Assembly (NCBI GenBank): GCA_003612525.1
Contig: RAZD01000027.1
Span: 1-49,166, forward strand
Length of the DNA: 49,166 nt
Direction: 5' to 3'
From: a bacterium C-53
Lineage (GTDB): Bacteria > Bacillota > Clostridia > Lachnospirales > Lachnospiraceae
Positions within the stretch are counted from its first letter, which is position 1; each line of letters begins with the position of its first letter. Below are positions 31,673 to 41,376 of the stretch, in pieces. Made by a program: the position numbers and the translations under genes. Under the pieces are notes generated by a model, which worked only from the letters and a program-made list of their open reading frames with translations, did no database searches and was not told the origin of the DNA.

Positions 31673-32518
31673 TCAATGGTCATGGAGCAGTTTCTGGTAA
31701 ACATCTCTTTTTGATATGCCAAGATCTCTTGCAACCTGCTTCATGGCCTCTTTTTTCCCATATCCTTTCTCTTCATAATAAATCATATGCTCCTCTAACG
31801 ACAACTTCTGAAAAAACTCCCTCTCTTCATCCCGAATTTCTTCAAATGTTTTTCCGGAAATAACAATTACAAATTCACCCTTCGGCGCCTGTTCCTCATA
31901 ATGAATCACTGCTTCCCGAAGCGTTGCAGAATAAATTTCTTCATATTTTTTTGTGAGTTCTCTGCACAAAGTTACATCCCGGTCTCCCAATATATCCAGA
32001 AGTTCCTGAAGTGTTTTTACAAGATGATGCGGAGCTTCATAAAGGATAATAGTCCTGGTTTCCCTTTTTAATTCATCCAAAATGATCTTCCGCTCTTTTT
32101 TATCTGCCGGAAGAAATGCTTCGAAACAAAAACGACGCGTACTTTTTCCAGAGAGAGTCAAAGCTGTAATACAAGCGGATGCTCCGGGCAGGGATGTCAC
32201 TTCAATCCCCTGCTCATAACACATACGTACAAGTGCCTCTCCAGGGTCAGAAATCGCCGGTGTTCCCGCATCCGTAATTAAAGCTATATTCTTTCCTGCT
32301 TTCATTTCATGAATCAAATAAAACGCCTTATCATACTTATTGTATTCATGATAACTTGTCATAGGTGTCTTTATCTCAAAATAATTTAAAAGTTTTATAC
32401 TGTTTCTGGTATCTTCCGCTGCGATTAAATCAACTTCTTTCAACGTTCTCAGAACTCTTAATGTGATATCCTCAAGATTTCCAATCGGCGTAGCGCACAA
32501 GTATAATTTTCCATCCAT
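31673..32518 (-). CDS. rsmI: 16S rRNA (cytidine1402-2'-O)-methyltransferase RsmI
   Basis: 281 residues. LYLCATPIGNLEDITLRVL at the N-terminus, IAAEDTRNSIKLLNYF, ALITDAGTPAISDPG and LPGASACITAL are the RsmI/tetrapyrrole-methylase motifs. It 2'-O-methylates C1402 in the ribosomal decoding site. The C-terminal helix bundle (SLEEHMIYYEEKGYGKKEAM) is intact. It lies 12 bp after the TrmN6-like gene, in a run that starts with the decarboxylase. GGAG precedes the ATG. Confidence 0.95.
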   Translation of the reverse strand: MDGKLYLCATPIGNLEDITLRVLRTLKEVDLIAAEDTRNSIKLLNYFEIKTPMTSYHEYNKYDKAFYLIHEMKAGKNIALITDAGTPAISDPGEALVRMCYEQGIEVTSLPGASACITALTLSGKSTRRFCFEAFLPADKKERKIILDELKRETRTIILYEAPHHLVKTLQELLDILGDRDVTLCRELTKKYEEIYSATLREAVIHYEEQAPKGEFVIVISGKTFEEIRDEEREFFQKLSLEEHMIYYEEKGYGKKEAMKQVARDLGISKRDVYQKLLHDH

Positions 32519-32530
32519 ATTATTTTACTC

Positions 32531-33268
32531 CTAATATCCATAAATCTCGTATATTTCCGGCATATAAACTCCCTGGTCCTGATAGACAATCAGAGGTTTT
32601 TCAACTGTCAGACGTGATTTCCCGTCTTTTCTTCCTTCCAACAGCACCATATTCGGTTCTTTATCCACATAAGGATGTACCATCTGCATTCTTTTCGGTT
32701 CCAGTTTATACCGCGACATCAATACCATTATTTCAACAAGACGAAACGGACGATGCACCAGATAAAACCTTCCTCCCGGTTTTAAGAGCTTTGCTGCCGC
32801 ACAAACCACATCTTCAAGTGTACACAAAACTTCATGCCGCGCCACTGCTTTCGGTTCGTTGGGATTTTTCAATCCATGACTATCTATCATATAGGGAGGA
32901 TTTGATGTAATGACATCAAAAGAAGCAGCGTCGAAAATCTTCCCTGCCTCTTTTATATCACCATGTATAATATCTATTTTTCGCTCAAGATGATTGTGAA
33001 TAACGCTTCTCCTGGCCATATCCACACTCTCTTCCTGTATTTCCAATCCTGTAAAATGCTTTCCCAGTGTTTTTGCCTCCAGCAAAATGGGAATAATCCC
33101 TGTTCCTGTACCAAGATCAAGGACTGTTTCATCCCTTTTTACTTTCACAAATCCAGAAAGCAGAACCGCATCCATTCCGAAACAGAATTTATCCGGATTC
33201 TGAATGATTTCATATCCATTTCGATTTAACTCATCATATCTTTCATTTTCTTTTAACACATCAATCAT
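32531..33268 (-). CDS. TrmN6-like tRNA1(Val) adenine-N6 methyltransferase family protein
   Basis: 245 residues. FCFGMDAVLLSGF is the family start, VLDLGTGTGIIPILL is motif I (SAM binding) and VITSNPPYM is the NPPY motif of adenine-N6/glutamine methyltransferases. Enzymes of this family (YabB/TrmN6) methylate A37 of tRNA-Val. The ATG at 33268 is preferred to a TTG one codon before. The gene overlaps the ricT stop by a few bases and has no clear ribosome site, so it relies on coupling. Confidence 0.88.
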   Translation of the reverse strand: MIDVLKENERYDELNRNGYEIIQNPDKFCFGMDAVLLSGFVKVKRDETVLDLGTGTGIIPILLEAKTLGKHFTGLEIQEESVDMARRSVIHNHLERKIDIIHGDIKEAGKIFDAASFDVITSNPPYMIDSHGLKNPNEPKAVARHEVLCTLEDVVCAAAKLLKPGGRFYLVHRPFRLVEIMVLMSRYKLEPKRMQMVHPYVDKEPNMVLLEGRKDGKSRLTVEKPLIVYQDQGVYMPEIYEIYGY

Positions 33269-34169
33269 CAAGGGAAGCTGTCTTCCCGTCCTTCTTCTCT
33301 AACATTTCCAGTTCCTTCAATTCCTTATCAGATACATCAATTTTCGCCTTCTTATGACGCGGCTTGAATTTCAATTCCTTTACCTTATATTCACGCAGCT
33401 CTTTTTCGTCTTCGACTTCTACCAAAACTTTCACCAGCTGCCTTAGAACATTCACACTGGATACTTCCCCTTTCAGCCCGTCTGAGGTTGTTACAGTATC
33501 GCCAACATTTGGAAGTTTACGGTTCAGCTCTTCATATGTCTCTTCCTCATTTTTCAGACAGCACATCAGACGTCCGCATGTTCCTGAGATCTTCGTCGGA
33601 TTCAGAGATAAATTCTGCTCCTTTGCCATTTTAATGGAAACCGGCGCAAATTCCGACAAATAACTATGGCAGCAAAGTTCTCTTCCACAAATTCCGATGC
33701 CACCTAAAATTTTTGTCTCATCACGAACACCGATCTGGCGAAGTTCAATTCTCGTTTTAAAGACTGCAGCAAGATCTTTTACCAGTTCACGAAAATCAAT
33801 TCTCCCGTCCGCGGTAAAATAAAACAACACTTTATTATTATCAAACGTATATTCCGCATCGATCAACTTCATATCCAATCCGTGTTTCTGAATCTTCTCA
33901 AAGCAGATTTTATACGCATCTTTCTCTTTTTTCCGGTTTTTTTCTTCTATCTCTCTGTCTTCATCCGTCGCAACTCTTAAAACCGGCTTTAAAGGCTGCA
34001 CAACCTTAGAATCCTCAACATCCATAATATCGGATACTACAGTTCCAAATTCCACTCCTCTTGCCGTCTCGACAATCACATTGTCACCTTTTTTAATATC
34101 ATAATCTTCCGGGGCAAAATAATAAATTTTACCTGCCGTACGAAATCTGACACCTATTACTTTTATCAT
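33261..34169 (-). CDS. ricT: RicT/YaaT (PSP1 domain) protein
   Basis: 302 residues. The PSP1 domain carries cysteine clusters GICGRELCCHSYL and CGRLMCCLKNE near residues 155-210, which in Bacillus RicT help bind Fe-S clusters. RicT works in a complex with RicA and RicF that speeds RNase Y cleavage and sporulation phosphorelay. The lysine-rich C-terminus is less conserved. AAAGGAG precedes the ATG at 34169. It sits directly after holB, as in many Firmicutes. Confidence 0.92.
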   Translation of the reverse strand: MIKVIGVRFRTAGKIYYFAPEDYDIKKGDNVIVETARGVEFGTVVSDIMDVEDSKVVQPLKPVLRVATDEDREIEEKNRKKEKDAYKICFEKIQKHGLDMKLIDAEYTFDNNKVLFYFTADGRIDFRELVKDLAAVFKTRIELRQIGVRDETKILGGIGICGRELCCHSYLSEFAPVSIKMAKEQNLSLNPTKISGTCGRLMCCLKNEEETYEELNRKLPNVGDTVTTSDGLKGEVSSVNVLRQLVKVLVEVEDEKELREYKVKELKFKPRHKKAKIDVSDKELKELEMLEKKDGKTASLDD

Positions 34170-34170
34170 A

Positions 34171-35172
34171 TTAGTTCTCCTTTATAGTAAGCAGCAGCAG
34201 CTCCAAAGCCAAATCAAAATTTACATTGGCGGAGAGCCTTGACTTTGTCTTGTCAATTGCACGTATGATTACCTCTATGCCCTCATACGTACTTTCACTT
34301 GCCTGCTTCTTAATATACTTGAGCTCGTCCTTAAATGTCAAATCATTTACATCATGAGTTGCTTTATACAGAAGGACATCACGATACCAAACCATCAAAA
34401 TATCAAGATAATCATCGATATCAACCTTATATTCCGCAATTTTTTTCACCGCTCCCACAAGCTCATTTATTTCCATTTCCCTTATATATTTAAGAACGGT
34501 CACAGCTTCATCTTTTATATTGTCAAAATCTTCCGATGACGCCAGACTCTTTGCTTTTCCAATATTCCCCTTTGCAAAAGCAACGCATATATCCGCCTGA
34601 TAATCCGGCACCTCCAGCTGTTCCATTAAATATTTTCTCATTAATCTGTTTTCCACAGGTTTCATGGAAAGCATTACACATCTTGAAAGCAGCGTTGGAA
34701 GAAGTATTTGCGCATTCGAGGATAAGAGCAGAAGAACTACATAAGAAGGCGGCTCCTCCAATGTCTTTAATAATGCATTTTGCGCCTGGACCGTCATTTT
34801 CTCCGCGTCATTTATAATATAGACTTTATATGGGCTGTTATAAGGCTTAATCTGAACATCTCCTGTCACCTGCTGCCTGATATCATCCACACTGATTATA
34901 TTTGGCTTTTCATGTACAATGCGAATAATATCCGGATGATTTTTGGATTCCGCCTGTTTACACGAATGGCATTCATTACATGGATTCATTCCGCCCTTTT
35001 CACATTGCAGCGTCTGAGCAAATACCTTTGCTATAAACTCCTTACCGCTGCTTCTCTCCCCATCAATTACGTATGCATGAGAAATTTTATTTAATTGTAT
35101 GGCATTTTGTAAATGCTCCTTTATCAGTTCCTGACCGATAATATCCTGAAATGAAGCCATATGAATAACCAT
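34171..35172 (-). CDS. holB: DNA polymerase III subunit delta'
   Basis: 333 residues. An AAA+ clamp-loader fold: FQDIIGQELIKEHL, a modified P-loop ERSSGKEF, a four-cysteine zinc module (CEKGGMNPCNECHSC), EKMTVQAQNALLKTLEEPP and the sensor LLLLSSN with LLSRC. It loads the beta clamp with the delta and tau subunits. The start may be ATG 35172 or 35160 (MASFQDII); ribosome-site spacing is poor for both. It follows yaaR in the same operon. Confidence 0.92.
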   Translation of the reverse strand: MVIHMASFQDIIGQELIKEHLQNAIQLNKISHAYVIDGERSSGKEFIAKVFAQTLQCEKGGMNPCNECHSCKQAESKNHPDIIRIVHEKPNIISVDDIRQQVTGDVQIKPYNSPYKVYIINDAEKMTVQAQNALLKTLEEPPSYVVLLLLSSNAQILLPTLLSRCVMLSMKPVENRLMRKYLMEQLEVPDYQADICVAFAKGNIGKAKSLASSEDFDNIKDEAVTVLKYIREMEINELVGAVKKIAEYKVDIDDYLDILMVWYRDVLLYKATHDVNDLTFKDELKYIKKQASESTYEGIEVIIRAIDKTKSRLSANVNFDLALELLLLTIKEN

Positions 35173-35189
35173 TTCCTTTCCAAAGACTG

Positions 35190-35630
35190 TTACATGAAAA
35201 TATCCAGGAGAAGTCCGCGAATTTCACCGATTTTATTCAAAATTGCAATATGATCTTTCTCTTCTTTCATAAGTTCCGCCGCCAGTTCATCAAGATTCTG
35301 ATCCACCAGTTTAATAATTCCATATACGCGGTGGCGGCCTTTCCGATCAAGAAAATTTTCTCTTGAAAATTCATGCGAACGGCTTATGATCTCATTCATA
35401 AATTCTTTGACAAGACCACGGTACTTCTTCATATCACGTATATCCATTCGTTTCGTGATTTTGTTGCCCTGCTGTGTAATTTCTTCCATCAAAAGTGAAA
35501 GTCTGGACTGAAGCTCCTGTTCTTCAATATGACTGATTAATGTAAATTTAAAATTATCTCCGCCGACAGGCGCCTGCTGTGTCTGCTCTACCGGCGCAGG
35601 CTGCTGTATGTTATTTACTTTGATATCCAC
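35190..35630 (-). CDS. yaaR: YaaR family (DUF327) protein
   Basis: 146 residues. A glutamine- and proline-rich start is followed by the DUF327 helical domain ([55 protein letters not shown]). Its function is unknown, but it lies before holB in many Firmicutes. The start is a GTG at 35630 set by GGTGGAG five bases upstream; it overlaps the end of the guanylate kinase-like gene by 20 bp. Confidence 0.88.
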   Translation of the reverse strand: MDIKVNNIQQPAPVEQTQQAPVGGDNFKFTLISHIEEQELQSRLSLLMEEITQQGNKITKRMDIRDMKKYRGLVKEFMNEIISRSHEFSRENFLDRKGRHRVYGIIKLVDQNLDELAAELMKEEKDHIAILNKIGEIRGLLLDIFM

Positions 35631-36231
35631 AAGACTCCACCGCTCTTTCCTTTTTCAAAATATACTCCCGGACCTCTCGTACACAAGTTTCAAGATCATT
35701 GTTCAAAAATCGTTTTGTAATACCTGCTTTCTCTATCTTTTCTTCCGCAAAATCTGCCGAATCAGAGAGATATCTTCTGCAAAGCTCCGCATATTTGGGT
35801 TCTCCCTGCATTTTTTCACGATCAAGCGCTCTCTGTAAACGAACTCCGTCATCAAGTTCAATATAAATAGGAACTACCTTATCCTCACCAAAATAATCTT
35901 TTGTCGACAAATATGACGTTAACACACCAATCATCATATAACTATTCTTACAAAGGTCAATCTGCGTATCATTTACCGTAAAATACCGCCAGATCCCATG
36001 TATCGTCTGATAAGACCGCATTTCAATCAAATATCCATTCTCTTTCAGATGATAATATTCGTCCTCCGTCACAAAAAAATAATCTTTTCCCTGCTCTTCA
36101 CCCTCACGGATAGGGCGGGTTGTGTACATGAGGATTTTTTTCAGATTCAACCCGCCTTCCTCCATGATTTTATTATAAATCGTATCTTTTCCGGTAGAGC
36201 TTTTTCCGAGGATATAGTATATCTTTCCCAT
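35611..36231 (-). CDS. Guanylate kinase-like protein
   Basis: 206 residues. The P-loop reads [12 protein letters not shown], then [20 protein letters not shown] is the GMP-binding region of guanylate kinases. Gmk normally has GPSGxGKST; the T-G-K-D-T variant here is typical of a second, guanylate-kinase-like protein in this operon. Its in vivo substrate is uncertain. I start at the ATG at 36231, because the longer frame reads antisense-like residues inside glpK. GAGGAG lies 11 bases upstream. Confidence 0.8.
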   Translation of the reverse strand: MGKIYYILGKSSTGKDTIYNKIMEEGGLNLKKILMYTTRPIREGEEQGKDYFFVTEDEYYHLKENGYLIEMRSYQTIHGIWRYFTVNDTQIDLCKNSYMMIGVLTSYLSTKDYFGEDKVVPIYIELDDGVRLQRALDREKMQGEPKYAELCRRYLSDSADFAEEKIEKAGITKRFLNNDLETCVREVREYILKKERAVESCGYQSK

Positions 36232-36239
36232 GAAAATAA

Positions 36240-37736
36240 TTACTCCTCTTCCGCCCAGGAAAAAGCACATTTTACCGCCTTTTTCCATCCTTTCAACAGT
36301 TTCTGTCTCTTCTCTTCTTCCATATTCGGATGGAATGTTTTGGCCAATGCCCAATTTTCTTTTACTTCATCTTTATTTTCCCAATATTCCACGGCTATTC
36401 CGGCAAGATACGCCGCTCCGAGCGCCGTTGTCTCTATACAATCCGGCCTCAATACATCCGCATTAATAATATCTGACTGGAACTGCATTAAAAAGTCATT
36501 AGCAGAAGCGCCGCCGTCCACTCTGAGTTCTTTTAAAGTGATATCGGCATCTTTCTCCATCGCATGAAGTACATCCGCCGTCTGATAAGCAATTGATTCA
36601 AGCGCTGCCCGAATAAAATGTTCCTTGTTGCATCCTCTTGTCAGTCCAACAATCGCACCTCTTGCATACTGGTCCCAATAAGGCGCGCCAAGCCCTGTAA
36701 ACGCGGGTACAAAATACATTCCATTTGTATCTTCCGCATCTTTGGCATATTCCTCCGACTGAGCTACATTACGAAGCATACGAAGCTCGTCACGAAGCCA
36801 CTGAAGAGCAGCGCCCCCGATGAAAATACTTCCCTCAAGAATATATTCAACGTCTCCCTCAAGACTTGCACCAATTGATGTCAAAAGCCCATTGTTCGAC
36901 GTAATCGCTTTCTTTCCCGTATTCATCAGAAGAAAGCACCCTGTTCCATAAGTATTTTTTACATCACCGGGTTCAAAACAACACTGGCCAAACAATGCTG
37001 CCTGCTGATCGCCTGCAATACCGGAAATAATAATTTCACCGCCCATGACACTTTCATCTGTCACACCATAAATTGTACTGGAAGGCTTCACTTCCGGAAG
37101 CATGGATTCCGGTATATTTAATTTCTCCAGAATCTCCTTATCCCAGCATAGCTTATGAATGTCAAAAAGCATGGTACGGGACGCATTTGTATAATCTGTT
37201 ACATGCTCTTTTCCCTTCGTAAGATTCCAGACAAGCCATGTATCTACTGTTCCAAACAGCAATTCCCCTCTTTCGGCACGCTCCCTTACTCCCGTCACAT
37301 TGTCCAGAATCCATTTAATCTTCATACCGGAAAAATATGCATCCGGAATCAATCCGGTTCTCTCACGTATTATTTTATCAAATCCTGACTTCTTTAATTC
37401 ATCAATCATGTCCGCTGTACGACGACACTGCCATACAATGGCATTATAAACAGGAATCCCTGTTTTCCTGTCCCACACAATTGTCGTTTCTCTTTGGTTT
37501 GTAATTCCGATCGTTGCAATATTTGAAGGCGACACACCAAGTTTTCCCATTGCCTCCACTGCAACAGACAACTGTGAAGACCATATCTCCATAGGATTCT
37601 GTTCCACCCATCCCGGATTCGGATAATACTGTGGAAATTCTCTTTGTACAGAACTTACAACTGTGCCACTTTTGTTAAAAATAATGCATCGAGAACTTGT
37701 TGTTCCCTGATCCAGTGCCATTACGTATTCTCTCAT
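36240..37736 (-). CDS. glpK: Glycerol kinase
   Basis: 498 residues, the normal GlpK length. [15 protein letters not shown] opens the FGGY kinase domain; [20 protein letters not shown] and [15 protein letters not shown] are family motifs. It phosphorylates glycerol to glycerol 3-phosphate. It overlaps the decarboxylase stop (ATGA) by 4 bp and lies 8 bp before the guanylate kinase-like gene, so it is inserted into a housekeeping operon. No glycerol facilitator or GlpO/GlpD is nearby. Confidence 0.95.
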   Translation of the reverse strand: MREYVMALDQGTTSSRCIIFNKSGTVVSSVQREFPQYYPNPGWVEQNPMEIWSSQLSVAVEAMGKLGVSPSNIATIGITNQRETTIVWDRKTGIPVYNAIVWQCRRTADMIDELKKSGFDKIIRERTGLIPDAYFSGMKIKWILDNVTGVRERAERGELLFGTVDTWLVWNLTKGKEHVTDYTNASRTMLFDIHKLCWDKEILEKLNIPESMLPEVKPSSTIYGVTDESVMGGEIIISGIAGDQQAALFGQCCFEPGDVKNTYGTGCFLLMNTGKKAITSNNGLLTSIGASLEGDVEYILEGSIFIGGAALQWLRDELRMLRNVAQSEEYAKDAEDTNGMYFVPAFTGLGAPYWDQYARGAIVGLTRGCNKEHFIRAALESIAYQTADVLHAMEKDADITLKELRVDGGASANDFLMQFQSDIINADVLRPDCIETTALGAAYLAGIAVEYWENKDEVKENWALAKTFHPNMEEEKRQKLLKGWKKAVKCAFSWAEEE

Positions 37737-39241
37737 ATTCCATTATCCTGCCTTTCCAATATTCTGAATTTACCCTCTTCAATACCAATCACATTCAGCC
37801 CCTGCTCTCTCATATACTCCACTGATTGTATCAAATCACCGTCTACCTCTTCTCCGGGCACAATCATGGGAATTCCCGGAGGATATACATAAATAAAATC
37901 AGCAGCAATACGGCCTTTGCACTCCCTGAACAGGGCCGTTTCCGTTTTAAAATCCTGAACTTCATAAATCTCATATACTTTTGACATTTTTAAAAATTTG
38001 AACTTTTCATGAAAAGTTTCAATGCCTTTCAAATCAGAGTCTATCTCAATAAGAGCCTCTTTAAGACGCCTGAAACCTTCTTCAGTATCCATAAATGTAG
38101 ACATTGCCAGACAATAGTTTCCTGCTGCCATTTCAAGTTGTATATGATACTTCTCTCTTAGAATATCATACATACATACTCCATTGGTAGTAGTATTTTT
38201 CATCGAAAAAAGAAATTTTCCAACATCACGTCCTACAATTCCACTGCTGCCTATCACCTCATCCCCAAGAAATTTAATATGCTTTAAATCTTCCCTGATT
38301 TTATAAAATTCTCTGATATTTTTTTCCCATCTTATAAAAAGATCTTGTCCTTCCGTCTCAAGAATTCCCATACACCGATCAATTCCGCCCAGTAATACAT
38401 AGGAAGGACTGCTTGTCTGATATATTTTCAGATATCTTCTTATTCTTTCACGGTCCGCAAGATTTCCGTTTATGTGAATCAGAGCAGTCTGTGTATAGGA
38501 AGGAAGCGTTTTGTGTACACTTTGAATCACAATGTCCGCACCTTCCTGCACCGATGACCGCATCCCATATGCCTTTATAAACGGCTCATAAAAACCAAAG
38601 TGAGCGCCATGCGCCTCATCTACAATTAGAACAATCCCTTTTGAATGAACGATTTCAGCAATTTCCCGAACAGGCGAAATCATTCCATCATATGTTGGCG
38701 ATGTCAGAAAGACAGCTTGCGTATCCGGATTTTTTTGTAAAAGTTTCTTTACATCAGATGGATGAATCCCTCCTGCAATCTCATATTCTTCATTTATTTC
38801 AGGATAAATGAACTCGCATTTGCAACAATTCAATAACAATGCATGAAATGCTGATTTATGAGAATTTGCCGCCATCAAAATTTTCCCGTTTTTTTTGACT
38901 GAACCGGAAACAGCGCTTAATATGCCACATGTACTGCCATTCACAAGAAAATGAGTTTCACTCGAACCATAAAGAAAAGCAGCTCTTTCCTGCGCTTTTT
39001 CTATAATTCCATGCGCCTCATGAAGATTATCAAATCCGTCTATTTCAGTAATATCAATTTTATAACTGTCGCAAAACGGATATTCTTTCATATTTCTCTT
39101 ATGACCTGGCATATGAAAGGGATACATATCACCGTTTTGATAACCAATGAGTTTATCACTCAGAAAATTATTTGTCAGTTGATGATTTTTCGATTGATTC
39201 TCTCTATTCTCTGCCTTTCCTTTTCTTTCTGCCTTCTGCAT
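37733..39241 (-). CDS. Orn/Lys/Arg decarboxylase-family PLP enzyme
   Basis: 502 residues. [12 protein letters not shown] near residue 39 is the family start signature; [10 protein letters not shown] and [16 protein letters not shown] contain the PLP-binding lysine in HKT. The small C-terminal domain is present ([16 protein letters not shown]). Length fits the short YaaO/SpeA-like group of Firmicutes, which act on arginine, lysine or ornithine. AAGGAAAA precedes the ATG at 39241; the start lies 67 bp inside the HD gene. The precise substrate is not decided by sequence. Confidence 0.9.
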   Translation of the reverse strand: MQKAERKGKAENRENQSKNHQLTNNFLSDKLIGYQNGDMYPFHMPGHKRNMKEYPFCDSYKIDITEIDGFDNLHEAHGIIEKAQERAAFLYGSSETHFLVNGSTCGILSAVSGSVKKNGKILMAANSHKSAFHALLLNCCKCEFIYPEINEEYEIAGGIHPSDVKKLLQKNPDTQAVFLTSPTYDGMISPVREIAEIVHSKGIVLIVDEAHGAHFGFYEPFIKAYGMRSSVQEGADIVIQSVHKTLPSYTQTALIHINGNLADRERIRRYLKIYQTSSPSYVLLGGIDRCMGILETEGQDLFIRWEKNIREFYKIREDLKHIKFLGDEVIGSSGIVGRDVGKFLFSMKNTTTNGVCMYDILREKYHIQLEMAAGNYCLAMSTFMDTEEGFRRLKEALIEIDSDLKGIETFHEKFKFLKMSKVYEIYEVQDFKTETALFRECKGRIAADFIYVYPPGIPMIVPGEEVDGDLIQSVEYMREQGLNVIGIEEGKFRILERQDNGI

Positions 39242-39741
39242 TTTTCCTTAATCCGTTCTCTGCGCTGTTCATGTTTCTTTCTCCCCATCAGGGTTTCTCC
39301 CGTTGAACAGTATTTATCAGCCAAACTTACAAGCCATGATTCCCTGCATCTTGGCGGTTTCACATTTAATGGAAACATATGCTTTGCAATAATATCCTTC
39401 TCAACAGGAGTAAGATTGTATTCCCTATCCGCATTCTTAAGAGCAGTTTCAGCATGGCGAAATCCATGAAGGTTATGAAGCGCCGATTTTTCATGCCAGT
39501 CATACAGGAAATAATCATGAAGAAGAGCGCCGCGCACAACTGCCTCTTCATCAAAATGAATATGAAGTTTTGATAAGGCTTCTGTAAATTTCAAACTGCG
39601 TTCTACAACACGAAGGCTATGTGATAAGACACTTACATCTCCATGCTGCTTAAACTCTGCCATCTTTTTAAAATTATCGGATTTAATAATTTCCTTTCCA
39701 TACTCTTTGATCTTTGGATTCAAATATTTTCTGCGGCTCAT
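39175..39741 (-). CDS. HD-domain hydrolase
   Basis: 188 residues. The HD metal motif is present: HGDVSVLSHSLRVVERS with the first His, then GALLHDYFLYDW with the His-Asp pair and ISKH-type later residues (IIAKHMFPLN, SLADKYC). The C-terminus is very basic ([19 protein letters not shown]). Such small HD proteins are phosphohydrolases of unknown substrate, common in Lachnospiraceae. It overlaps the decarboxylase start. Confidence 0.85.
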   Translation of the reverse strand: MSRRKYLNPKIKEYGKEIIKSDNFKKMAEFKQHGDVSVLSHSLRVVERSLKFTEALSKLHIHFDEEAVVRGALLHDYFLYDWHEKSALHNLHGFRHAETALKNADREYNLTPVEKDIIAKHMFPLNVKPPRCRESWLVSLADKYCSTGETLMGRKKHEQRRERIKEKCRRQKEKERQRIERINRKIIN

Positions 39742-39769
39742 ATAAATACCTACTTCTATATCATTTCAT

Positions 39770-41311
39770 TTATTCCAAAACAGGAATTTGAACACCTCCG
39801 TCTGCCGGAGGCTGTTCTGGAAGAGTTCCATCCGGATTCAGAAGTCCCGCTTCTATCAAAAGCAGTAACTGCTGCTCAGGTGTAAGCTCTTGCGGAGGAG
39901 CTACGGTTTTTCCTCCATATACAATTACCGGTTCCCCTTTTTCTACATATTCATATATCTTTTCCGCTTTTTTTACAGGCAGATTCACACATCCATGTGA
40001 ACCGCCTCTTAAATAGATTTCTCCTCCGAACGAACCTCTCCATGAGGCATCATGCATCCCTACATTCCCGTTAAATGGTATCCAGTAACTTACAGGGCTG
40101 GCATAACCTTCTCCTCTTAATGTAGCATCACGTTCTTTATATGTAATGCCATAAATACCAACAGGTGTACCATACCCCTTACTCACATTTCCCGATACAA
40201 AATCAGACTCTACCACCATCTGTCCATCTTTATAAACCCATAAATGCTGACTCGTCAAATCAATCTCTACATATGTATCACCGATATCGTCTTCACCATA
40301 TTGTGCCGCCATTGCGCGATATACGGGTGATCTGAGACCGCTTTGTCCGCTCTTTATCACCTGAATCAATTCCGCTGTTTCTTCAGGACGATTTGTCCAC
40401 CACCCATAGGCGCCTTCCGTAATCGTAATCATATTGCCACTGGTTGTTTTGAATTCTCTTTCTTTTCCCCATGTATCATATTTTCTCGAAAGACCATTTA
40501 CATACTCACGCACAAGTTCAGGATCAAGATCAATTCCGTTATCACTGACTGTCAGCCAGTCTTTTATTGTATTTCCATCCAGCACTTCTGTATCTTCACC
40601 AAATACATACGTAATCTCTACTCCTGTAAGCTTATTCTTCTGCTCACATTCTTCTTTGAGTTCAGGATCCTCCGATGTAACCTCCGCATCAGTATAACAG
40701 CCCTCCTTATCCAAATCCACAGACTTTGCCAGGGCATCCACCGCATTTTCAATTGCTTTATATACGTTCTGCCGGATTGGTGTCGTGCCTTTATCCTCCG
40801 GTATAATCTGATACCCATTTTCCGTATAATCACTTAAATATGCATTTTTTGGCTGTCTGATATTTTCCGGTCTAAAAAATTCTAATTCATCTATTTTCTT
40901 ATCAAGTTCTTCTTTTGAATACGTAACCATAGTATCAACTGTATATTCCGAAGTCCTGAAAAGAGAATACGGCCATAAAAACGGATCCTGTTTTTCAATT
41001 ATTTCTGCAAATTCATTTCCAAATTCCGGTGTAAGTACAATATCGGAAGAAGTTATCAAATCTGCTATTTCATCTCTTCCCTGAATTGTAAGGCTGTAAT
41101 GTCCCGACGTATCCAAAATATGATTCTGTACATAACCTACTGATTTTGCAGAATAATCCTCTCCGTTTATAACGGTATTAAAATAAAAGTGACTGGAAAA
41201 ATACACAGCAAGACCCAGGTATACGGCAACGATTGCAGCTGCAATTCCCGTACAAGCAATCCATATTTTTTTTCCTGTCATGTTTTTGATATTTTTCCAA
41301 TTACCTCTCAT
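39770..41311 (-). CDS. L,D-transpeptidase (YkuD) with membrane anchor
   Basis: 513 residues. A basic N-terminus and one membrane segment (IWIACTGIAAAIVAVYLGLA, residues 15-34) anchor it; the rest is extracytoplasmic. Two peptidoglycan-binding 4-type modules probably span residues 45-310. The YkuD domain follows: QHLWVYKDGQMVVES, GMHDASW and the catalytic SHGCVNLP with its cysteine. It cross-links or modifies peptidoglycan by a penicillin-insensitive route. The C-terminal tail is Pro-rich. The ATG at 41311 has GGGAG six bases upstream; a longer frame to 41359 lacks one. Confidence 0.9.
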   Translation of the reverse strand: MRGNWKNIKNMTGKKIWIACTGIAAAIVAVYLGLAVYFSSHFYFNTVINGEDYSAKSVGYVQNHILDTSGHYSLTIQGRDEIADLITSSDIVLTPEFGNEFAEIIEKQDPFLWPYSLFRTSEYTVDTMVTYSKEELDKKIDELEFFRPENIRQPKNAYLSDYTENGYQIIPEDKGTTPIRQNVYKAIENAVDALAKSVDLDKEGCYTDAEVTSEDPELKEECEQKNKLTGVEITYVFGEDTEVLDGNTIKDWLTVSDNGIDLDPELVREYVNGLSRKYDTWGKEREFKTTSGNMITITEGAYGWWTNRPEETAELIQVIKSGQSGLRSPVYRAMAAQYGEDDIGDTYVEIDLTSQHLWVYKDGQMVVESDFVSGNVSKGYGTPVGIYGITYKERDATLRGEGYASPVSYWIPFNGNVGMHDASWRGSFGGEIYLRGGSHGCVNLPVKKAEKIYEYVEKGEPVIVYGGKTVAPPQELTPEQQLLLLIEAGLLNPDGTLPEQPPADGGVQIPVLE

Positions 41312-41376
41312 ACGAATCTCCCATTCTTGCTCAACCTGCGAATTTAGGCATAAGCACAAATATTGCGTATCTATGA

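Noticed and set aside
40343-40837. A 164-codon plus-strand frame
   Set aside because: It lies fully antisense to the L,D-transpeptidase gene and has no family features.
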